In this document: piece after piece, positions 22,806-33,948 of the stretch
How the letters are laid out: each line of letters opens with the position of its first letter
Position numbering within the stretch: position 1 is the first letter of the stretch
Position numbers and translations under genes: made by a program
Notes under the pieces: model-generated
Database searches by the model: none
The model's input: only the letters and a program-made list of their open reading frames with translations
Told to the model about the DNA's origin: nothing
Origin: Apoda limacodes
Lineage: Eukaryota; Arthropoda; Insecta; Lepidoptera; Limacodidae
Direction of reading: 5' to 3'
DNA length: 64,000 nt
Assembly (NCBI GenBank): GCA_946406115.1
Contig: OX291562.1
Span: 1,952,001 to 2,016,000 of the forward strand

Positions 22806-24785
22806 TGTAACGCTTACGTTAAAACTTCAGAATAAATAAAATATTTAATAAAAATAAAATATATATAGATATATATACAAGTATGTATGTACAGCGCCGC
22901 GCCTAGCCGTCCGCAACAGTTCTCTCCCCGGCGCAGCTTGTCGAAGCCTCTTCTTTTTCAATCCGGAGGACGGCCAAGCGGCTTGCTGGACGACGACGCA
23001 GTACTCCTCCCTTTGTCTAGACATCGGCGGATCGCACCTTCCGTCTGGACCAGTGTGTATTTCGCTGACGACTCCTCGCGGCCATACGTTTCTCGGCAGG
23101 GTAACAGTCCACGATTATCACAAGGTCGCCTTTCTGGATGGGGCGAACGAAGTCGTCAGATTGGCCGCGCGGTACCAAGGTAGGCAGGTATTCACGCACA
23201 CGGTGAAGAGCATGCCCCATCGTTTCTCTCTGCGTCTTCCGATCTTCACCATCATTGGTCCAAAACAGTCAGCCCCGCTGTTTGTGAAGGGTCGTTGGTA
23301 CGCGTCGAGGCAGGCAGTAGGCAGGTCCCCCATCAGTGGCATTGTTGGTATCGACTTCCGGACGCTGAAAATCAGGCAGGCGCGGGCGACGGCTCGTACT
23401 GTCGGTCTTAGCTACAGGATCCAGTAGTGCTGTCGTAGCTCGTTCACCACGCGCTCGTTGTTGGCGTGGTTGGCAGCGCGGTGCTCTCTCTCTACTACTA
23501 GGCCGTCCAGTATGAGTGGTGTCTTGACATGGCGTTGATACGCCCGCGCACGCGCAGTAGTCCATCTTCAATGATTGGGTCGAGCTTGAACAATCGGCTT
23601 GATTTCGGCAATGGTTGGCCTTTCTGTAATCGTCCGATGCCTTCCGCGAAGCTCTCCAACTGCGCCAGCTTAGTGAGGAGGCGCTCAGCTTCTTCAATGT
23701 GATGGACCCGTAGTTGTTGTTCTCTCTTCTTTATCTTGTCGATGAATAGCAGCACTCTTGCTACGGTTCTGATCAAGCGCTCGTATGATGAGAAGCGCTC
23801 TGGGTTTGGCAGCCAGCTGGTTGGTTGGTGGGTGATGTGGTTGACGTCTTCTTCGTTTTGGTCGCACTGCTTTGCGAAGTCTTGCGGCCATTGATCCCGC
23901 AAGCGAGCTCGCAGCGGCGGCGCGGGGGGCTCGGTGGAACCCCACGCTCAGTTAGTCAGCTACGTTAAAACTTCAGAATAAATAAAATATTTAATAAAAA
24001 TAAAACTTAATAAATTTAATAATAAACCCTTAATAATATTAAAACTTAAGCTAATTAGTTCTGAACACTTAAATCTAGTTTATATTTTCTATATCTAAAC
24101 AATATAACAATTTATGCTAAAATACAAAAATAAATTTAATAATACTCACTAACAAATAAATAGTACACATTAAACATAGAATTAATCTTTTAAAACTTAT
24201 AAAGGACAAATAAATAAATTCTATTAGTAGATATCTAATCACCTAATCGTCATTGCCCAGCTACCTCTGAACCGGTTTGGCGAGTTTCGCGCTCGCGCCG
24301 CTCAGTCTAGCTGCCTCGAACACACTCACACCTTACCAGCTATCGGCAAGATATGCGACTTACATTTTGTATTAAAGATAAGATTTTCTACCTAATACTA
24401 AATTTCTTCTAAAAGTAGTTCTAAATACTTATTAGTGAAAAACCCCAAAACTATAGGGGTTTTTTTTAACTCTTCTAACGAAGCCGGTGAATACAACCAC
24501 TAGAACTCCCTCTTGACGCCTGCAGTCTACCGGCAGGCGACTTCTATCTTACCCTGCTGCCGCCGCCTTGGTGAACTTCGACCCGCAGGGAAGCCTATCT
24601 TTCTACACTTAAGTAGACAATCCGCGATGCAATTCGAAGACCATTGGTAGTCAGAGTAAAGAACCCCGACCCTTCTAATTCGATATAGTCATTATTACTT
24701 ACCTCAACTTACCTTTATTAATATAATTATTTCTTTCTAAACTCATTTTTTATTATTTAATATGTCACCTTAGCTCAACGTGACA
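22806..24785. mobile_element. LTR-like insertion in BEL-1 gag, itself interrupted
   Basis: Begins TGTAACG (22806) and ends CGTGACA (24785), TG...CA ends, flanked by a 4-bp duplication GGAG (22802-22805 and 24786-24789). Removing the insertion and one GGAG leaves the gag frame continuous. Without the secondary insert (22860-23960 with its repeat) the element is about 834 bp, non-coding and AT-rich, so it looks like a solo LTR of another LTR element. The internal part includes CAGTCTACCGGCAGGCGAC and GCGCTCGCGCCGCTC patches near 24290-24540. Its family is not identified. Confidence 0.65.
22860..23960 (-). repeat. Inverted chimeric copy of BEL-1 sequence
   Basis: 22860-23898 is the near-perfect reverse complement of 27882-28920 (integrase region plus the start of the 3' LTR), and 23902-23951 is the reverse complement of about 22409-22458 (gag). 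The piece is bracketed by a perfect 45-bp direct repeat of the host LTR-like element (22815-22859 and 23961-24005, starting TACGTTAAAACTTCAG). It shares the integrase-core deletion of BEL-1, so it was copied from this element or a near-identical one. Plus-strand frames here are antisense artefacts. Confidence 0.9.
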
Positions 24786-24789
24786 GGAG

Positions 24790-26002
24790 AACCTGGCGCG
24801 ACTAATCATTTGCCTGAGGGGCGAGGCGTGCGAAGCTGTGTCTGCGCTGCTGTACACCGCTGCTGATCCGGGTCTCATTATCAAGACACTCGAACAGTGC
24901 TACGGGAGGCCGGAGACCATCGTCGACAGGGCATTGAACGACCTGCGGAGCCTGCCGCACAAACATCGTGTGCGTCCTCTCGACGATGGACCAGCGCCGG
25001 TAGCCGGTCACACTGGTGTGACTACGCCTACAAGATACAAAGCGAGGAACCGGAGATCGTGGTGCTGTCGCGCTTCCTTATGAGGCCGACCGCGCCATGC
25101 AGGTCACCTTCGCACCAGCAACGACGACGCCGAAGAGAGAAACCAAACTGGCCAGCAGCACACCGAATGTCAAGAAAAAGCCGAACCGAGAGAATGCACG
25201 CACATACACTGCTGCGACGGAAGAGGAGGTGCCGCGCCAGAATGTATCGAGGCCACAAAGCACTGAGAACAAGAAGGAAGAAACGCCTCAGTGCCTGAGC
25301 TGCGGAGCCGCGCACCTGCCAGATTGCAAGGCGTTCCGAGACTGCATCAACGAGCGACGTGAGTGGGCAAAGAAGACACGTACCTGCTTTCGCTGCCTCA
25401 TCAAGAAACACTCAAGAGCGTACTGCACTGCCAAGCTGTGCGACGTCAACGGGTGCCGCCGTGCTCACCACGCCTTGCTGAACGAAGAGAAAAGGGAAAG
25501 GGCCAGTGAAGCGGCTACTCCGCCCGCATCGCCAGAGGAGCCTAAAGCATCAGCGAACCACGGAGAAGCAGTCTGGTCTACAAACATTGGAAGACAACGA
25601 AGAACAGTAATGTTAAAGATCTGTCCCGTTACAATTTCGGGGCAAAAAGGGAGAGTGGACACCTTCGCCTTGTTTGACGAGGTATCCACCGTGACGCTGA
25701 TCGACCAAGATTTGGCTGACACCGTGACATCAAAGGGAACGCCGCGCCCGCTCACCATTCACGGAGTGGCCGCTAGCCAGAAGCAAGACACGAGCCTGTC
25801 TACCCAGCTGAGGATATGCGGGCGAGGTCAACGGAAGTATGAAGATCACGCACGGACGGTGAAGAATCTGCGGCTGATGGCGCAGGCTGTACCGAAGGAA
25901 GTCGTCGCTTGCGCGCACTTGAAGGGTCTCGACGTTGCCTGTTACGACTTCGTGCAACCACGAATCCTCATTGGCGCCGACCACTGGCATCTGTTGGTGT
26001 GA
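24790..26002 (+). pseudogene. BEL-1 gag C-terminus and protease
   Basis: Gag resumes with LARL..CLRGEACEAVSALL and TLEQCYGRPETIVDRALNDL (24790-24950). After a shift, 25097-26002 contains the knuckle-like CLSCGAAHLPDC and CFRCLIKKHSRAYC with CRRAHH, then the aspartic protease active-site segment ALFDEVSTVTLIDQDLA (BEL-type, D followed by E-x-S/T), and finally the RILIGADHWHLLV block that precedes RT in this family. The frame stops at 26002, in the middle of what is one continuous frame in BEL-2. Confidence 0.85.
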
Positions 26003-27001
26003 AAGGAGCTTCGGGTTGGCGCACGACACGAGCCGGCCGCATCGAGAACGCCGCTGGGTTATCTTCGGTACGCTACCCCGCACCATGCTGAGGGCAGACG
26101 ACGGAGAGGCAGTCCTGCACATCGCAAACACAGAGCAAGGGGTTCGCGAATCGAACGACGACGACCTGCGTCTCGGAGAGCTAGTGAAACAGCACTACGA
26201 CATCGAGTCGCTCGGAGTGACTGCGAAGGAAAAGGTGCGGCCTGAAGCGCAACGCGCTATTGAAACGGTCAGGAGCACCGCACGAAGACTTTACAGAAGA
26301 TTTGAAGTCGGACTGACATGGCGTCGCGACGATGTCAAGATGCCACCGAGTTATCAAGTGCATTGAGCCTACTGAAGAACACGGAACGGAAGATGGATCG
26401 AGATCCCGTCTACAAGCAGCAATACAGCGCGCAGATACGAAACCTGCTCGACAAGGGATACGCTGAACCGGTCGACGACAAGTACCAGCACAGCGAAGAG
26501 TGCAAGAGCTATATCGAGTGGTACTTGCCTCACTTCGGCGTCAAGAATCCAAACAAACAGGGCAAGATTCGACTGGTGTTCGACGCAGCCGCGAAGTCAC
26601 ATGGAATCTGCCTCAACGACGAGTTGCTAGAGGGACCAGATTTGCTGCAAGTTTTACCAGGGATACTCTTCCGATTTCGAGAAAGGCCAATAGCTGTGAG
26701 CGCGGACATTGAAGAGATGTTCCTGCAAATTAAAATCAGAAAAGAAGACCAGCCGGCACAGATGTTCCTATGGAGGGGTGAGGACCGGAAGGCTCCCCCT
26801 CAGAAATGCAAGATGCCGTCAATGATCTTCGGAGCATCATGTTCACCGTTCTTAGCACACAGCGTCCGAAACAAGAATGCTGTCGCCATCGAAAAGGTAC
26901 TACCAGACGCAGCACGAGCCATCCAGGAGAGCTTCTACCAGGATGACCACCTATACAGCTTCGACGACGTCAAGGAAGCGGCTACCATGGTCATAACATA
27001 A
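26003..27001 (+). pseudogene. BEL-1 reverse transcriptase
   Basis: Collinear with BEL-2 RT. 26318-27001 has MDRDPVYKQQYSAQIRNLLD, KIRLVFDAAAKSHGICLNDE, ADIEEMFLQIKI, FGASCSPFLAHSVRNKNA and the catalytic-box equivalent SFYQDDHLYSF. BEL-2 has YMDDYLDS at this place, so the second residue of the YxDD box and a downstream residue have changed. Positions 26003-26317 carry the preceding linker in a shifted frame. The frame stops at 27001. Inactive through shifts, not only through the altered box. Confidence 0.85.
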
Positions 27002-27716
27002 GATAACATAAGAGGCTGGAACTGCAACAATCGGCGTGCACTGAAGGACCTACCAGCAGAGAAAAGGGCGCACACATCCGACGTGCGGCTGGGGGCCAGA
27101 GAGCATCATGTGGACAAGACACTGGGCCTGCTGTGGGACTCCGACGGGGACCAGCTGGGCTTCAGTACGAGGATGGTGCGCGTACCGGACGAGGTACGCC
27201 AGCAACAACGCAAGCAGACCAAAAGGGAAGCACTCAGCGCAGTCATGTCCATCTATGACCCGCTGGGGCTTGTGAGCCAGTTCACTATTGGAGCGGAGAT
27301 CACACTACAGCGACTATGGAGACAAAAGCTCGAGTGGGGCCAACACCTGCCTGGCGAGGAAGCTGGTGACTTCGCAACTTCACGCTGCTACGACCGAGAT
27401 CAGAGTTCCGTCGTGGCCAGAGAACTACACGTGTTTTGCGACGCGAGTGAAGACGCCTACGCTACAGCTGCATACTGGCGAAACGAGCATGAAGACGGCA
27501 ATTACAGTGAGCCTGGTAGCTGCCAAAGCAAAGGTCGCGCCACTGAAGACACAAACGATACCCCGCCTCGAGCTACAGGCGGCGGTAGTTTGCGCGAGAT
27601 TAGCCGATACTATTAAGAAACAGCACAGATTGCAAATTGCGCAAACTTTATATATTGGACAGATTCAAGTACGGTTCTACAATGGATAAAAGGTGATGCT
27701 AAGAAATACTCTGTAT
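27002..27716 (+). pseudogene. BEL-1 RNase H and connection region
   Basis: 27083-27616 matches the BEL-2 segment SDVRLGAREDHIDKTLGLLW, then the YDPLGLVSQFTI block, HVFCDASEDAY (RNase H first catalytic Asp) and, in another frame at 27560-27600, LELQAAVVCARLAD. Multiple frame changes within 500 bp show it is dead. Confidence 0.8.
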
Positions 27717-27718
27717 TT

Positions 27719-28861
27719 GTGTCACACAGGTTGGGGGAGATAGCCGAGCCGACGCAGCCTGAGCAATGGAGATGGGTGCCGACACAGCTGAACGTAGCGG
27801 ACGACGCGACGCGAGCGCGCTTTGAACATCTCAGCTCGCACGACCGCTGGTTCTGCGGGCCTGACTTCCTCCGGGGCGACGGGGATCAATGGCCGCAAGA
27901 CTTCGCAAAGCAGTGCGACCAAGACGAAGAAGACGTCAACCACATCACCCACCAACCAACCAGCTGGCTGCCAAACCCAGAGCGCTTCTCATCATACGAG
28001 CGCTTGATCAGAACCGTAGCAAGAGTGCTGCTATTCATCGACAAGATAAAGAAGAGAGAACAACAACTTCGGGTCCATCACATTGAAGAAGCTGAGCGCC
28101 TCCTCACTAAGCTGGCGCAGTTGGAGAGCTTCGCGGAAGGCATCGGACGATTACAGAAAGGCCAACCATTGCCGAAATCAAACCGATTGTTCAAGCTCGA
28201 CCCAATCATTGAAGATGGACTACTGCGCGTGCGCGGGCGTATCAACGCCATGTCAAGACACCACTCATACTGGACGGCCTAGTAGTAGAGAGAGAGCACC
28301 GCGCTGCCAACCACGCCAACAACGAGCGCGTGGTGAACGAGCTACGACAGCACTACTGGATCCTGTAGCTAAGACCGACAGTACGAGCCGTCGCCCGCGC
28401 CTGCCTGATTTTTAGCGTCCGGAAGTCGATACCAACAATGCCACTGATGGGGGACCTGCCTACTGCCTGCCTCGACGCGTACCAACGACCCTTCACAAAC
28501 AGCGGGGCTGACTGTTTTGGACCAATGATGGTGAAGATCGGAAGACGCAGAGAGAAACGATGGGGCATGCTCTTCACCGTGTGCGTGAATACCTGCCTAC
28601 CTTGGTACCGCGCGGCCAATCTGACGACTTCGTTCGCCCCATCCAGAAAGGCGACCTTGTGATAATCGTGGACTGTTACCCTGCCGAGAAACGTATGGCC
28701 GCGAGGAGTCGTCAGCGAAATACACACTGGTCCAGACGGAAGGTGCGATCCGCCGATGTCTAGACAAAGGGAGGAGTACTGCGTCGTCGTCCAGCAAGCC
28801 GCTTGGCCGTCCTCCGGATTGAAAAAGAAGAGGCTTCGACAAGCTGCGCCGGGGAGAGAAC
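27719..28861 (+). pseudogene. BEL-1 integrase with deleted catalytic core
   Basis: 27719-28282 has the region before integrase (SHRLGEIAEPTQPEQWRWVP, YERLIRTVARVLLFIDKIKK, LLRVRGRINAM). Then GVDCFGP-like coding (NSGADCFGPMMVKIGRR, 28500-28550) gives the first catalytic Asp region, but at about 28580 the sequence jumps to the C-terminal REYLPTLVPRGQSDDFV segment. The second Asp and the Glu of the DDE core are therefore missing. The C-terminus continues with GDLVIIV and a RRKVRSADV stretch up to the 3' LTR. Confidence 0.85.
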
Positions 28862-29311
28862 TGTTGCGGACGGCTAGGCGCGGCGCTGTACATACATACT
28901 TGTATATATATCTATATATACATACTTGTATATATATCTATATAGCTGCTCATCTCTTATGAATTGTAAAGGGTATATAAGCGAGCGCGAAACCCGCTGA
29001 TAAATTCCTGTCGCCTCGGGGATCAAGAAAGCCTCCTGAACAGGAGCAGAAGAAGAAGAAAACTGGAAGAAAGAAGAAGTTTTATTTTTAAATGCAGTGT
29101 ATATTGTGTAAATAGTAGTTGTTAAGAAGATAGTGTTTGTGAATATTAGGGGCCACAATAAAGGTGGTTGCATTGTTATATGACCGGTCGTTTTATTGTT
29201 TCTTTCTCAAACGTCGCACTGGCCCTTCTCGGGGCCCTTTCAATCGTAACGTCGGCCCTTTTGGGGGCCAGTGTTTACACGCCTATACAGTCCGCTGCTC
29301 GGTCTGTAACA
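28862..29311 (+). mobile_element. 3' LTR of BEL-1
   Basis: Begins TGTTGCGGACGGC and ends GGTCTGTAACA (TG...CA), 450 bp. It has a duplicated AT-rich word, CATACTTGTATATATATCTA, in the U3 part (28895-28945) in place of the CCAAT boxes of the 5' LTR, then TATATAAG (28975-28982) and the CAATAAAGG signal (29156). Confidence 0.85.
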
Positions 29312-31882
29312 TACATTATATTTGTTTTTCTTAAGACCTAATAAGTTTATCATTGTAAATGAATAATTTATATTACTGATTGACGTCTCAGAATATTATA
29401 CAAACAATGCAAATTATACTCGCCCTATAATTTTATACACCCAATTTCGCATGTGCGTACACCGTCTTGCTAATAAAGTACCTAGTATTAGGTAACTCAA
29501 GTTGAAATTTTATATGAAGAGTCTATAAAATACCCTCTTTCTACCCCAGAATCTGTGCCTTACCCTGACCACTTTTTTCAAGTCACTACTCTATCCTCAC
29601 CTAACCTAGTTGACTAGCTGTTAGGGATGACGGGACATGACACAAGTAATTTTATTTACAGTTAATGTGGAAGTGAAGATCCAACTTGAAGATTAATGCA
29701 CACACCAGAGAAGTCTAGAACTAAAATGTATGATGTCTTAGAACTTCTTAAATTTTGAACAAAATAAAGGCTCATACTCATTTTAAAGATGTTTATTATA
29801 GATAAACACTTTAGACATACCATAATTCTTCTATTTAGGAACTAACTAACTACTACAATTATTGTCACACAATATCACAAGAGTCATAAAATCTTATTAC
29901 ACAATGAATAAAAACAAATGTATCAAACAAAACAAAAAAACTTCTAAATTATTTTTATCAGTCTCTAGACTTAAAACAAACAAATAACTTAGTATGTCTG
30001 TCATATTAAAGGTAACTCTAAATGAGCAAGTCATAAAATCTAACTTAACAAAACCACTAAAATCAAATGTATTAAACAAAACAAAATACTTCTAAAGTAT
30101 TTGTATCAGTCTTCAGTTCTATCATATAAACTGTAGAGTTATATCCCTATTATAACTTATGTACTTCTATGACTTCATAGTCAAAGTCTAGTCATAAATC
30201 TAATCACAAAACCAATAAAATCAAATGAATCAAATCAAACCAAAAAACTCTAAATTATTTGTATCAGTCTCTAGACAATTCTATTCTAAACTGTTGAGAC
30301 AAATACAAATTTAATAAAAAAAATTGATCAATGACTTATTTATTTCCAACGCATCATAGGTTTGAATTAACTAACACTAGTTAAGACTTAAGAGTGATTA
30401 AATCTAATCACAACCAATAAAATCAAATGTATCAAAGAAAACTAACTTTTAAAATATGTGTATCAGTTTTAAGACAATTCTATATTAAACTGTTTAGAGA
30501 AATATGTACTGATTTATAAAAAAAAATTCAGATAAAGTACACTTACAACAAACTTCCACAAGGTAGATTCAACCATAGTTCAATATATTTGATATAATAC
30601 TGATATCATAATACTTAATTGTATTAGATATATCACATTTTGCTTACAACAGTTGGTAGACCATTTAATTACACTGTGATTAATCAAGTGATTTTAAAAT
30701 AGTAATATGGCTGCCAGTAATACTTATAATTATTGATCACTATATTTTAAGTATTAATATTAGATATTCCTACACTAATCCATGAGATCTTCCTAAAAAA
30801 ATACAAAGATAAATCTGCACATAATGTTCAAAAAATTGAGTATCAAAATTCAAATTGCAGTTAAATAGTACAACATTTATGTAGGTCCAAATATACAAAT
30901 CTCAAAATATGTAGAGAATCTTACGTAAATCTTTAAAAAATCTTTCAACTAAATAACTATATTTAATATCAACGTTAATTAAATTTTTATTACAGATATT
31001 TCTTTCTTTAAAATATGTAATAGTTAACATCATACAGTATTCTTAGCAAACATCTGTGAGGTAATTTGTCATGTTGTAAATAGCTTATTTTTAATAAGTA
31101 GGTACTTACATTGTTCTATATAGAACTAAATTAATTACTAAAACCAAGAATCAGAATACATTTATCCAGATACGTGAGTGTTTCAAGTAGGTGTGTAAGT
31201 CAAGAATGTAAATATGTACCAATGTTCATTCAGATATTCCCATACTTTCTTTGTTAGAATATGTACTTAGTTTAAGGTGACTCTACATCAGATATTCCCA
31301 TACTTTCTTTGTTAGAATATGTACTTAGTTTAAGGTGGCTCTAAATTAGATATACCCATACTTTCTTTTCTAGCTCAAATGTTAATAACTAGAAACATTT
31401 TGCTTCTCAAAATGTGTTATACATTTTACTGTATATTGCCTTTTAACATGTTCATTCATCCATGATATATGTTGAGTTTGTTTTATAAAACCATAATTAG
31501 TGACATCTGTAGGTGACAAGAGGGCTGCCTTCTTCTTTGCCCTTAGGATATGTATTACCTCCTAAGAGGAAATGCAGCCATCAGTGTTCTTGTTATGATA
31601 GCTTGGTAACAACCACATGGACCAAATTTTTGATGATATAGTTCTTTTATTTCAGATTCATTTTAGTAATTTATCTTAGTTTTATACTATACATTGTAAC
31701 CCCTATAATTCTATTAAACTGGTATTTAATGATTCATTTGGCATCTCATAGATGATTTTTATGATATATTTTGAGCAGCGAAATATTTAAAGTTAGAGAC
31801 ATTTAATGTATTTCAGTTTATAGAAAAATGAGCCATATTTACCTTAAACAAGGTTTAGCCTGTTTATGTCAGTAAATTTCCT
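29312..31882. other. AT-rich DNA with two tandem repeats, no gene
   Basis: No reading frame of note. 29900-30500 contains four diverged units (near 29910, 30060, 30220, 30420) sharing AATCAAATGTATCAAA, a TTCTAAATTATTTGTATCAG-like word and TCTCTAGACAATTCTAT. 31231-31370 contains 2.4 units of a 58-bp repeat (CAGATATTCCCATACTTTC at 31231 and 31289, a diverged start at 31347). Confidence 0.6.
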
Positions 31883-32861
31883 CTAAAATATACTGTTGTT
31901 ATTTTGAAAAAAGATTATAATTGAATTTGGAAGTTTTATGTCTCTATTCAATGCTTGAGATAGCATGTACTGCAACTCAGTGTGGGCCACATAGTACAGG
32001 TCAAGGGCAAGCTTCGCATTGTTAAAACAGTCATACTCACCGAGGGTGAAGTCTTTGTCAAAGACTCTGATTGAGATTTGACTTAGAGAAGGCCTTACAT
32101 ATCCATTTGCCTGGAATAATACAAGTATTGCTATCAATCTAATGTGATAGGTGCAACAGAAAAATAAAATAATTGGTCTTGTGTACATGGGTACAAAAGA
32201 GTACTAGAATAATTTGATAGTACTAATGTATTTAAATTGGTATAAATTTCAAAGAATTCAATGTGTGAGGCAAAGTTTTCAAGTTTTTTATATCCTAGGT
32301 GCCCCGCTTTCATACACCCTACACACTGACTGATGAGTTGAGTTTCGAACAGCCTATACGAACCTACAATCTCATGAATAAGTAAGTTGGCTCATGGTGT
32401 CCAACGGCCACCTGCTTCAACATAAGGTTGATACAATGCAATCACATACAGGCCTTTGTCTTAAGTAGTTTCATTAGAAAAAGATCTATGGGTGGTCTTA
32501 AATTTCTTACCGCAAGATACGGGACACACAGAGACACATCCTTAATGTCTTCAGGAGGATGACTTATTTCCATCATAGTCAAAAAGAATCCTACGTTGCA
32601 CCCGACCAATATGCGTTCTTCAATCAACTTTTTTAACTCGTTTCTTACTTTACGAAGCCCTGTTCCTCTTGTGTGATATTCTATTCTCCTTTCTTTGCTA
32701 GTAATTGTACAATAGTTTAATACTTTCTGTGTGGGTACAATATATTTATCGTATATGGGAAGTCCTTCTTCTGAGATAACGCATACGTGCGCAGGCATTA
32801 TTTTGTTAACGCCAATCACTATTTCTATATCTATTGCCCTTATTCTCCAATTGTCATGCAT
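31883..32861 (-). CDS. ISG20/REXO4-like exonuclease-domain gene, two exons, catalytic residues altered
   Basis: Exon 1 32861-32511 and exon 2 32110-31883, joined by an intron with GTAAGA at its start (32510-32505) and TTATTCCAG at its end; both sides are phase 0, giving 192 aa, close to the ISG20 size. ISG20/REXO4 proteins are DEDDh 3'-5' exonucleases acting on RNA or DNA. Seen: motif I RAIDIEIV (usual AIDCEMV; both acids kept); PIYDKYIVPTQKVLNYCT; motif II region ILVGCNVGFFLTMMEISHP, where the family has GH....D, so His and the catalytic Asp are absent; IKDVSLC; and motif III EYDCFNNAKLALDLY where the family has H.S.EDA...LY. So it is probably a pseudoenzyme or a decaying copy. Without splicing, exon 1 stays open for 22 more codons to 32442; a GTATGT near 32480 is another donor but would shift exon 2. 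ATG chosen as first Met of the domain. No operon-like neighbours; likely the only host gene here. Confidence 0.6.
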
Positions 32862-33294
32862 TGTGGTGATGGATAAACAAATCGTTAAAACTTTATGTTA
32901 AATTGTTATCGTACAGTTGAAAATTTAAAAAACCAGACCAAAAAGAATATAAATCTAAAATTCTTAAAAGTGTGACCAAATTTGAATTAACGATCCTGCT
33001 AGTCTGCAGGGCAAAATCTACTAAAACCTGCTACCTAAATACATTACAGAAAATACAATGTGTTTACACTTGGGTTGTCCAAAATTCGTGTGTATAGATA
33101 AGTATTCATACGAGTAGTACTCAAAATATTTATTTTCAATGATACGGTTATTTATTTTACTTCTTATCGTTAAAAATAAATTATTTGTCACAAACTGAAC
33201 AATTAATAATTATTATCATTTTTCCGTGAAATTTCCCTTGGATGTGATGATTTTTGAGATAATATGTTAAATATTTTAATGGCTCTAAATTCGT
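32862..33294. other. Upstream flank of the exonuclease-like gene, nothing else seen
   Basis: AT-rich. No TATA box or further upstream exon could be identified with confidence. Confidence 0.35.
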
Positions 33295-33716
33295 GAATGT
33301 AAATATCCTACTAATATTATAAATGTGAAAATTTGTCTGTATAGATGAATGATTGTTACTCTTTCACGCTTCAACCACTGGACGGATCGGAATGAAACTT
33401 GGCATACATATATGTTGGGTCCTGGAATAGCATATAGGCTACTTTTTATCCCAAAAAATTCAATAGTTTCCGCGGGAAAATTTATAACAGAGTTAAACAA
33501 ACAATAGCCGCACCTATAGCCTGCTATAGCTAACTTCATAAGTATACCTAATTAAGGAGTTCCTCGCCGATAACCGAACTAAGAGCGGGTGGTGCCGCTG
33601 CCAAATTAGTATTCCTAATTAAGGAGTTCCTCGCCGATAACCAAATTTATACGCGGGCGGAGCCGCTGGCAACGTCTAGTAATTACATATATTTGGATAT
33701 TTTACACACAGCGCTA
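33295..33716 (+). repeat. Lepidopteran Helitron-associated (Lep1-like) repeat
   Basis: ACTAATATTATAAATGTGAA, then TTACTCTTTCACGCTTCAACC, ACTGGACGGATCGGAATGAA, CTTGGCA and GGCTACTTTTTATCCC are the landmark words of a very common lepidopteran short repeat linked to Helitrons. A 29-bp segment CCTAATTAAGGAGTTCCTCG... occurs twice (about 33548 and 33614), followed by CGGGCGGAGCCGCTGGCAAC, the usual GC-rich hairpin end. No Rep/helicase ORF. Confidence 0.6.
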
Positions 33717-33948
33717 ACTGACCCCAAACTAAGCAAAGCTTGTACTATAGATACACATATATACTTTTTTTTTGTAAATACATACACATACATCAAAAAC
33801 ACCCAGTCTCAAGAAAAGCACAAAATGTTCATTAGGTACTAAAATATTTATCTTTTGCGGGAATCGAACCCACGCCCCTCGATTTAGCAGTCCAGTCATT
33901 ACCCACTGAGCTACAGTATAGCGCACTACCAGCTTGCGTCTCCTGAAG
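33717..33948 (-). mobile_element. tRNA-derived SINE
   Basis: On the minus strand there is a Pol III box A (TAGCTCAGTGGG, complement of 33902-33913) and box B (GGTTCGATTCCCG, complement of 33858-33870) spaced like a tRNA gene. A non-tRNA body continues to about 33717 and ends AGCAAAGCTTGTAC-like sequence in reverse. The tRNA part does not close into a cloverleaf with an acceptor stem, so a functional tRNA is rejected. Confidence 0.65.

Noticed and set aside
22887..23902. Protein-coding genes on the plus strand of this segment
   Set aside because: They are antisense frames of the inverted BEL-1 integrase copy and reappear identically on the minus strand at 28353-28893.
33850..33930. A tRNA gene on the minus strand
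   Set aside because: Box A and box B are present, but no acceptor stem closes and a SINE body follows; a tRNA-derived SINE explains it better.
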